Assembly: GCA_027489195.1 (NCBI GenBank)
Contig: JAIYAG010000112.1
Location: 1-6,493, forward strand
Direction of reading: 5' to 3'
DNA length: 6,493 bases
DNA from: Burkholderiales bacterium
GTDB lineage: Bacteria; Pseudomonadota; Gammaproteobacteria; Burkholderiales; Burkholderiaceae_E
Below the pieces are notes generated by a model. That model saw only the letters and a list, made by a program, of their open reading frames with translations. It had not been told where the DNA came from and searched no databases. Made by a program: the position numbers and the translations under genes. This document shows positions 1 through 5,074 of the stretch, in pieces; position 1 is the first letter of the stretch, and every line of letters starts with the position of its first letter.

Positions 1-302
1 CGCTCGTCGCGGTCGGCGTCGCCGGCGTGTTCCTCGCGATGCGCGCCACAGTCGACCCGTACGCGGGCGCGCCGCAGCTCATCTTCGCGTTCGAGGCGGT
101 GATCATCGGCGGCGCCGGATCGCTGTGGGGCACGCTCGTCGGCGGCATCGCGCTCGGCGTCGCGCAGAGCCTCGGCGCGCAGGTCCACACGCAGGGCTTC
201 CTGATCGCCGGCCACGTGCTCTTCCTCGTGGTCCTGCTGGCCCGGCTGGCGGCTGCCGGGCGAGGGCCCGGTTCGATCCTCTCCCGGGTCTTCCGGCGAT
301 GA
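1..302 (+). CDS. Branched-chain amino acid ABC transporter permease, LivH type (3' end only)
   Basis: Only the last 99 residues are present; the gene begins upstream of the window and the first full codon is at position 3. The visible part is strongly hydrophobic and carries the AVIIGGAGSLWGTLVGGIAL stretch typical of the C-terminal half of LivH permeases, followed by a last membrane segment (about GFLIAGHVLFLVVLLARLAA) and a short basic tail ending in RRVFRR-like residues (SRVFRR). In the family, LivH and LivM form the heterodimeric inner-membrane channel of importers for branched-chain amino acids, amides or related compounds. The stop codon TGA at 300-302 overlaps the ATG of the next gene (ATGA at 299-302), so the two are almost certainly one operon with coupled translation. 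The GTG at 27 is an internal valine, not a start. The substrate cannot be told from the sequence. Confidence 0.9.
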   Translation, partial: LVAVGVAGVFLAMRATVDPYAGAPQLIFAFEAVIIGGAGSLWGTLVGGIALGVAQSLGAQVHTQGFLIAGHVLFLVVLLARLAAAGRGPGSILSRVFRR

Positions 303-1375
303 AGCGTCCCGCCGACTCCGTGGCCAGCGCGCCCCGCCCGGAGCGCATCGAGCGCTGGACGCCGCTCGCGCGCGCCTGCGTCGCCGGACTGGTCCTCGTC
401 CAGGGCCTGCTCGCGGTCGCGCCCTGGGTGCTCGACGCGGGGGCCGTCGACCGGCTGACCACGCTGTTCATCTACGGCATCCTCGCGATGATGTGGAATG
501 CGCTCGCCGGCTACGCGGGGCTGGTCTCGGTCGGGCATCAGGCGTTCTTCGGGCTCGGGGCCTACTGCGCGGGCCGGCTGGCCGACGCTGGCGTCGATCC
601 GTTCGTCTCGCTGATGCTGGCCGCGGTGGGGGTGGCGATCCTGTCGATACCGATCTCGGCGTTCATGCTGCGGCTGCGCGGCGGCGAATTCGCCATCGGC
701 ATGTGGGTCGTCGCGGCGCTGGCGCACCTGCTGGTCAACCTCGACGATCTCGTGCAGGGCGAGACCGGCACCTCGCTGATCGCGCTGCAGCGCTACGGCG
801 CGGAGGAGCGCCGGCTCGTCACCTACTGGCTCGCGCTCGCGACGATGGCCGGCCTCGGCTGGGGCCTGTTCGTGCTGCTGCGCAGCCGCGTCGGCAGCGC
901 GCTGCAGGCGATCCGCGACAACGAGGAGGCGGCCGCCTCGGTCGGCGTACCGGTGTTCGCGACCAAGCGGCTGGTCTTCGTGCTGTCGGCCTTCGGCTGC
1001 GCGGCCGCGGGCGCGCTGTGGCTCGCCACCGCGGTCACCTTCCAGCCGAAGACCTACTTCGGCGTGCAGTGGACGGCCTACATGCTCTTCATGGTGCTCG
1101 TCGGCGGGCTCGGCACCTTCGAGGGCCCGATCATCGGGGCGCTGCTCTTCTTCACCGTCGAGACCGTCTTCGGCGCGAGCGGCGTCCAGTACCTGATCGG
1201 CCTCGGCGTGGTCGCGGTCCTGTGCGCGCTGGTCGCACCCCGCGGGCTGTGGGGCGGGGTCGAGCGGCGGTTCGGCCTGCGGCTGCTGCCGGTCGGCCAT
1301 CGCGTGCGCGAGGCGCCGGACCCGCCGCCCGACGCCGACGGCAACCCGGCCAGCCGCGACCCGGTCGGCCGCTAG
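299..1375 (+). CDS. livM: Branched-chain amino acid ABC transporter permease, LivM type
   Basis: A complete 358-residue inner-membrane permease, normal length for LivM. It starts at the ATG at 299 inside the ATGA overlap with the upstream permease gene; frame continuation further upstream is only antisense-like codon shadow. A short cytoplasmic N-terminus (about 1-25) precedes several hydrophobic segments (roughly 27-47, 53-70, 81-93, 101-124, 132-147, 173-194, 224-246, 259-290, 296-313). Family signatures are NALAGYAGLVSVGHQAFFGL at 67-86, typical of LivM, and the cytoplasmic coupling loop LQAIRDNEEAAASVGV at 202-217, which in this family contacts the ATPase subunits. The C-terminus from about 314 is a hydrophilic, Pro/Asp-rich tail. 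No ATPase genes (livG/livF) follow: the next gene lies on the other strand and the stops overlap. They must lie upstream or elsewhere. Substrate is unknown; amino acids or amides are usual for the family. Confidence 0.93.
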   Translation: MKRPADSVASAPRPERIERWTPLARACVAGLVLVQGLLAVAPWVLDAGAVDRLTTLFIYGILAMMWNALAGYAGLVSVGHQAFFGLGAYCAGRLADAGVDPFVSLMLAAVGVAILSIPISAFMLRLRGGEFAIGMWVVAALAHLLVNLDDLVQGETGTSLIALQRYGAEERRLVTYWLALATMAGLGWGLFVLLRSRVGSALQAIRDNEEAAASVGVPVFATKRLVFVLSAFGCAAAGALWLATAVTFQPKTYFGVQWTAYMLFMVLVGGLGTFEGPIIGALLFFTVETVFGASGVQYLIGLGVVAVLCALVAPRGLWGGVERRFGLRLLPVGHRVREAPDPPPDADGNPASRDPVGR

Positions 1376-1935
1376 CCGCGACGTGCGGTACGCGGCCCGG
1401 CGCCCGACTCGGGCTTGGGCTTCGGCGCAGGACCGGCCCCCCGGCGCGCCGAGGCCGCCGAGCGTCCCGCCGTCGTCGGCAGCGGCAGCGCCGTCTTGTA
1501 GCGTACCTGCTTGAGCGTGAAGCTCGAGCGGATCTTCTCGACGCCGGGAATCGGCGACAGCCGCTCGAGGATGAAGCGCTCGAGCGAGCGGATGTCCGGC
1601 ACGACGACCCGCAGCAGGTAGTCCGCGTCGCCGGTCATCAGGTAGGCCTCCATCACCTCCTCGTGCGCGCCGATCCGCCGCTCGAACTCGGCCAGCGTCG
1701 CGGTGTTCTGCTCGCGCAGGCTGATGGAGATGAACACCGACACGCCCAGGCCGAGTGCCTCGGGGTCGACCAGCGCGACGTAGCGCCGGATCGTCCCCGC
1801 CTCCTCGAGCGCGCGCACGCGGGCCAGGCACGGCGAGGGCGAGAGCTTCACGCGGCGGGCCAGCTCGACGTTCGACAGCGAGCCGTCGCGCTGCAGTTCG
1901 GAGAGGATCGCGAGGTCGGTGGCGTCGAGCGGCAT
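1372..1935 (-). CDS. Lrp/AsnC-family transcriptional regulator (possibly MdeR-like)
   Basis: A complete 187-residue protein. Residues 4-52 form the AsnC-type winged helix-turn-helix (DATDLAILSELQRDG, then NVELARRVKLSPSPCLARVR with the recognition helix around 33-43). Residues about 65-146 are the RAM ligand-binding domain, with the family motif LMTGDADYLLRV at 99-110. Family members are octameric or tetrameric DNA-binding proteins that respond to amino acids and often control a divergent neighbour. The ATG at 1935 is chosen because MPLDATD is the usual family N-terminus; a weak GGA lies 5 bases upstream. After about residue 150 there is a basic, Pro/Ala-rich tail of some 37 residues, longer than in typical members of 150-165 residues. 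Its divergent partner is an AceE/MdeB-like E1 gene, as for mdeR and mdeAB in Pseudomonas putida, so control of that gene is the likely role. Its stop codon overlaps the livM stop. Family call is firm; target and ligand are inferred. Confidence 0.93.
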   Translation of the reverse strand: MPLDATDLAILSELQRDGSLSNVELARRVKLSPSPCLARVRALEEAGTIRRYVALVDPEALGLGVSVFISISLREQNTATLAEFERRIGAHEEVMEAYLMTGDADYLLRVVVPDIRSLERFILERLSPIPGVEKIRSSFTLKQVRYKTALPLPTTAGRSAASARRGAGPAPKPKPESGAGPRTARRG

Positions 1936-2031
1936 ATCGTTCCAGAGTATGGTCGATCTGAAGCACGGAATGCTGCCACGACCGTCCGGAGGAGCCAAGC
2001 GCAGCACCATCGACGGCGCGCTGCGGCATAC

Positions 2032-2047
2032 CATCGGTGCAACGATG
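2032..2047. promoter_or_regulatory. Candidate operator: 16-bp imperfect palindrome in the divergent promoter region
   Basis: The sequence CATCG-gTGCAa-CGATG has 7 of 8 complementary pairs about a centre between 2039 and 2040. It lies 14 bases upstream of the E1 start codon and in the 126-base gap shared with the divergent Lrp/AsnC gene. Lrp-family proteins bind palindromic sites of about 15-16 bp, often repeated, so this is a plausible binding site. A second copy of the half-site ACCATCG occurs at 2006-2012, 24 bases before the copy at 2030-2036. No convincing -10/-35 pair is visible on either strand of the gap. A CATACT hexamer at 1946-1951 on the minus strand is the best weak -10 candidate for the regulator gene. 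Confidence 0.35.
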
Positions 2048-2052
2048 CGGAG
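2048..2052 (+). promoter_or_regulatory. Ribosome binding site of the E1 gene
   Basis: CGGAG lies 9 bases before the ATG at 2062 and fits a Shine-Dalgarno sequence. It supports this start over in-frame codons further upstream, where the reading frame runs through non-coding DNA and antisense to the regulator gene. Confidence 0.55.
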
Positions 2053-2061
2053 ATCTCCCCC

Positions 2062-4821
2062 ATGAACGCCCCCTTGCGCCTCGACGCGCTCCACACCCCT
2101 GCGAGCGGCGTGTCCCCGCGCGAGCCCCAGGCCGACGCCGACCCGCAGGAGACCGCCGAGTGGGTCGAGTCGCTGGCGGCGGTCGTCGAGCACGCGGGCC
2201 CCGAGCGCGCGCGCTTCCTGCTCGATGCGCTGCAGCAGCATGCGGCCCGTGGCGGGCTGCGCTGGCGGCCGGCGCTGGCCACGCCCTACGTGAACACCAT
2301 CCCGGTCACCGAGCAGCCGCCGTTCCCCGGCGACCTCGAGCTCGAGCGCGAGCTGTCGGCGCTGATGCGCTGGAACGCGCTCGCGATGGTGGTGCGCGCC
2401 AACCGCGCGCACGGCGAGCTCGGCGGCCACATCGCGTCGTACGCCTCGGCGGCGGACCTCTTCGAGACCGGCTTCAACCACTTCTTCCGCGCGCGGCGCG
2501 ACGCCTTCCACGGCGACCTGGTCTACTTCCAGCCGCACTCGGCGCCCGGCGTGTATGCCCGCGCCTTCCTCGAGGGACGGCTGCGCGCCGAGGACCTCGA
2601 GCACTACCGCCGCGAGCTGTCCGCGCCCACCGCCGGCGCCCGCGGCCTGTCGAGCTATCCGCATCCGTGGCTGATGCCGGACTTCTGGCAGTTCCCGACC
2701 GGCTCGATGGGCATCGGCCCCATCAGCGCGATCTACCAGGCGCGCTTCATCCGCTACCTCGAGACGCGCGGCCTGCTCGCGCACGTGGGCTTCGGCGGAC
2801 AGGACGACCACGCGGCCCAGCGCAAGGTCTGGGGCATCTTCGGCGATGGCGAGATGGACGAGCCGGAGTCGATGAGCGCGCTGACGCTGGCCGCCCGCGA
2901 GCGGCTCGACAACCTGGTCTTCGTCGTCAACTGCAACCTGCAGCGGCTCGACGGGCCGGTGCGCGGCAACGGCCGCATCGTCGACGAGCTCGAGGCGCTG
3001 TTCACCGGCGCCGGCTGGAACGTGATCAAGCTGGTCTGGGGCAGCGACTGGGACGGCCTGCTCGCGCGCGACGTGCACGGTGCGCTGATCGACGCCTTCG
3101 ACGGCACGGTCGACGGCCAGTTCCAGACCCTCGCGGCCACCGACGGCAAGTTCAACCGCGAGCGCTTCTTCGGCCAGAACGAGGCGCTGCGCGCGCTGTC
3201 GCAGGGCATGACCGACGAGCAGATCGACCGCCTCACCCGCGGCGGCCACGACCCGGTGAAGCTCTACGCCGCCTACCACGCGGCGGCGCGCCACGTCGGG
3301 CGTCCGACGGTGATCCTCGCGCACACGAAGAAGGGCTTCGGCATGGGCAGCGCCGGCCAGGGCCGGATGACGACGCACCAGCAGAAGAAGCTCGACGGCG
3401 ATGCGCTGATCGCGTTCCGCGACCGCTTCCGCCTGCCGATCACCGACGCGCAGGCCGAGGCGCTCGAGTTCGCGAAGCCCGCCGACGAGGCGCCCGCGAT
3501 GCGTTACCTGCGCGAGCGCCGCGAGGCGCTGGGCGGCGCGATGCCCGCGCGCGTGGCCGCCTGCGAGCCGGTGCCCGTGCCGCCGCTGGCGCGCTGGGGC
3601 GAGTTCGCGCTCGCCGCCGACGGGCGCGAGATGTCGACCACGATGGCCTTCGTGCGGATGCTCGGCAACCTGCTCAAGGACCCGGCGCTCGGGCCGCGCA
3701 TCGCGCCGATCGTCGCCGACGAGGCCCGCACCTTCGGGATGGCGAACCTGTTCCGGCAGGTGGGCATCTGGTCGTCGGTCGGCCAGCGCTACGAGCCCGA
3801 GGACATCGGCTCGATGCTCTACTACCGCGAGGCGACCGACGGGCAGATCCTCGAGGAGGGCATCACCGAGGCGGGCGCGCTCGCCTCGTGGACCGCGGCC
3901 GCGACCTCGTACTCGGTGCACGGCCTCGCGATGATGCCGTTCTACATCTACTACTCGATGTTCGGCTTCCAGCGGGTCGGCGACCAGATCTGGGCGGCGG
4001 CCGACCAGCGCGCGCGCGGCTTCCTGATCGGCGCGACCGCGGGTCGCACGACGCTGGGCGGCGAGGGTCTGCAGCACCAGGACGGCAGCTCGCACCTGGT
4101 CGCGGCCACCGTGCCGAACTGCCGCGCGTGGGATCCGGCCACCGCGGGCGAGCTCGCGGTGATCGTCGAGCACGGCATGCGCGAGATGCTCGAGCAGCAG
4201 CGCGACGTCTTCCACTACATCACCGTCGGCAACGAGAACCAGCCGCAGCCCTCGCTGCCCGCCGGGGTCGAGGCGGACCTGCTGCGCGGCCTGTATCGCG
4301 CCCGGCCGGCGCCGGCCGCGCTGTCCCCGGATGCACCGCGGGTCACGCTCGTCGGCAGCGGCTCGCTGCTCGCCGAGGCGACGGCGGCCGCCGAGCTGCT
4401 CGCCGCCGAGCACGGCGTGGCGGCCGAGGTGATGAGCGCCACCAGCTGGAGCGAGCTCGCCCGCGACGGCGCGGCCTGCGAACGCGCGGCGCGCCTCGAC
4501 GGAGCGACCGGCGTGCCGCACGTCGAGCGCCTGCTCGCCGGCTCGGACGCGCCGGTGGTGGCGGTCAGCGACTGGGTGCGCGCGGTGCCGGAGTCGATCC
4601 GCGCGTTCGTGCCGCGCGAGCGGCGCTACGTGGTGCTCGGCACCGACGGCTTCGGGCGCAGCGACACGCGGGCCGAGCTGCGCGCGTTCTTCGAGGTCGA
4701 CGCGGCCTCGATCGCGCATGCGGCGGTGCACGCCCTGCATGCGCAGGGGCGGGCCGACGGCGGGTCGCTGGCGAAGGCGAGGGCGAGGCTCGCGGGTGGC
4801 GAGGCGCCCTGGCAACGATGA
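2062..4821 (+). CDS. mdeB: Homodimeric-type 2-oxo acid dehydrogenase E1 (AceE family), MdeB-like
   Basis: A complete 919-residue cytoplasmic thiamine-diphosphate enzyme, related to E. coli AceE (887 residues) along its whole length. This E1 type decarboxylates a 2-oxo acid and passes the acyl group to a lipoylated E2. Motifs: ATPYVNTIP near 74-82; His123 in GGHIAS and His159 in FQPHSAPG, equivalent to AceE His106 and His142; the cofactor motif GDG (261-263) with NCN (290-292) 26 residues later; HTKKGFGMG at 421-429 and His439, equivalent to AceE His407; Glu603 in EGITE, equivalent to the catalytic Glu571; YYSMFGFQR in the pyrimidine-binding half; GTDGFGRSD near the C-terminus. All expected catalytic residues are present. 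Compared from memory with AceE, there are about 17 extra residues before His123 and about 15 more between His159 and GDG, and the usual GH before the SPG/APG turn is PH. These traits, and the divergent Lrp-type gene, fit the MdeB subgroup, whose P. putida member acts on 2-oxobutyrate. Plain aceE is the alternative. No E2 or E3 gene follows. Confidence 0.93.
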   Translation: MNAPLRLDALHTPASGVSPREPQADADPQETAEWVESLAAVVEHAGPERARFLLDALQQHAARGGLRWRPALATPYVNTIPVTEQPPFPGDLELERELSALMRWNALAMVVRANRAHGELGGHIASYASAADLFETGFNHFFRARRDAFHGDLVYFQPHSAPGVYARAFLEGRLRAEDLEHYRRELSAPTAGARGLSSYPHPWLMPDFWQFPTGSMGIGPISAIYQARFIRYLETRGLLAHVGFGGQDDHAAQRKVWGIFGDGEMDEPESMSALTLAARERLDNLVFVVNCNLQRLDGPVRGNGRIVDELEALFTGAGWNVIKLVWGSDWDGLLARDVHGALIDAFDGTVDGQFQTLAATDGKFNRERFFGQNEALRALSQGMTDEQIDRLTRGGHDPVKLYAAYHAAARHVGRPTVILAHTKKGFGMGSAGQGRMTTHQQKKLDGDALIAFRDRFRLPITDAQAEALEFAKPADEAPAMRYLRERREALGGAMPARVAACEPVPVPPLARWGEFALAADGREMSTTMAFVRMLGNLLKDPALGPRIAPIVADEARTFGMANLFRQVGIWSSVGQRYEPEDIGSMLYYREATDGQILEEGITEAGALASWTAAATSYSVHGLAMMPFYIYYSMFGFQRVGDQIWAAADQRARGFLIGATAGRTTLGGEGLQHQDGSSHLVAATVPNCRAWDPATAGELAVIVEHGMREMLEQQRDVFHYITVGNENQPQPSLPAGVEADLLRGLYRARPAPAALSPDAPRVTLVGSGSLLAEATAAAELLAAEHGVAAEVMSATSWSELARDGAACERAARLDGATGVPHVERLLAGSDAPVVAVSDWVRAVPESIRAFVPRERRYVVLGTDGFGRSDTRAELRAFFEVDAASIAHAAVHALHAQGRADGGSLAKARARLAGGEAPWQR

Positions 4822-4834
4822 GGGGCGTCGCGCG

Positions 4835-4861
4835 CCGAGGCCGCCGCTCGGGGCGGCTCGG
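4835..4861 (+). terminator. Possible terminator hairpin after the E1 gene
   Basis: A stem of about ten pairs with one bulged G can form 13 bases after the E1 stop: CCGA and GCCGCC on the left, a six-base loop at 4846-4851, then GGCGGC and TCGG on the right. There is no T-run after it, so it is a weak call; in DNA this GC-rich, chance hairpins are common and Rho-dependent ending is equally possible. Confidence 0.3.
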
Positions 4862-4909
4862 GGCGCGCCCGTCGGACGCGCTTGACCGTGCGCAACGTAG
4901 GGGCGGGAG

Positions 4910-4925
4910 CGATCAGGCATGATCG
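4910..4925. promoter_or_regulatory. Perfect palindrome upstream of a candidate small ORF
   Basis: CGATCA at 4910-4915 and TGATCG at 4920-4925 are perfect inverted copies separated by GGCA. The site is followed immediately by the self-complementary GGGGCCCC at 4925-4932. The pair lies 26 bases upstream of the ATG at 4951. It could be an operator or a transcript hairpin. No gene for a cognate regulator is identifiable beyond the Lrp/AsnC protein in this window. Confidence 0.3.
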
Positions 4926-4950
4926 GGGCCCCTTGAAGAACGGCCCTCCC

Positions 4951-5043
4951 ATGTCCTCCCTGCTCGCCGCCCTCGACCGCCGGATCGAACGCATCTTCTT
5001 CCTGCTCTCCAAGAACACGCTCGAACGTCGACGGGGACGCTGA
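4951..5043 (+). CDS. Candidate small protein of 30 residues, unknown function
   Basis: This short ATG-to-TGA frame encodes a 30-residue peptide that begins MSSLLAALDRRIERIFFLLS and ends in a very basic segment (ERRRGR). The middle (IERIFFLLS) would form an amphipathic or membrane-surface helix with Arg-rich flanks. Third codon positions are G or C in most codons, matching the coding style of the neighbours. It sits alone between the E1 gene and the convergent dioxygenase gene, with a palindrome upstream and a hairpin starting 3 bases after its stop. The Shine-Dalgarno candidate is weak (GAAG, 12 bases before the ATG), and no good promoter is visible. I do not recognise the peptide. It may be a real small protein, a leader peptide, or chance. 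Confidence 0.3.
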   Translation: MSSLLAALDRRIERIFFLLSKNTLERRRGR

Positions 5044-5046
5044 CGC

Positions 5047-5065
5047 CGTCCGGGCGGCCCGGACG
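5047..5065. terminator. Perfect hairpin between convergent transcription units
   Basis: CGTCCGGGC at 5047-5055 and GCCCGGACG at 5057-5065 are perfect 9-base inverted copies separated by one base, so in RNA it folds as an 8-pair stem with a 3-base loop. It starts 3 bases after the stop of the candidate small ORF and lies 9 bases beyond the stop of the dioxygenase gene on the other strand. This placement suits a bidirectional terminator. No T-run flanks it on either side. Confidence 0.45.
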
Positions 5066-5074
5066 CTGGGCCGC

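Noticed and set aside
493..2061. Plus-strand frame open upstream of the E1 start, giving a much longer apparent protein
   Set aside because: The upstream part is out of frame with livM, antisense to the regulator gene and Arg-rich. AceE-family similarity and a ribosome binding site support the start at 2062.
1936..4920. A very long minus-strand open frame continuing upstream of the Lrp-type gene through the whole antisense of the E1 gene
   Set aside because: The translation is Arg/Ala/Gly/Val-rich low-complexity with no family resemblance. It arises because GC-ending codons leave few antisense stops. Only the part from 1935 downward is a gene.
2037..4922. Second plus-strand open frame overlapping the E1 gene
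   Set aside because: It is Arg/Pro/Ala-rich shadow of the E1 reading frame, with no recognisable domain.
4882..4923. TTGACC at 4882-4887 with CATGAT at 4918-4923 as a sigma-70 promoter for the small ORF
   Set aside because: The spacer would be 30 bases, far from the usual 16-18, and no better -10 lies at the right distance.
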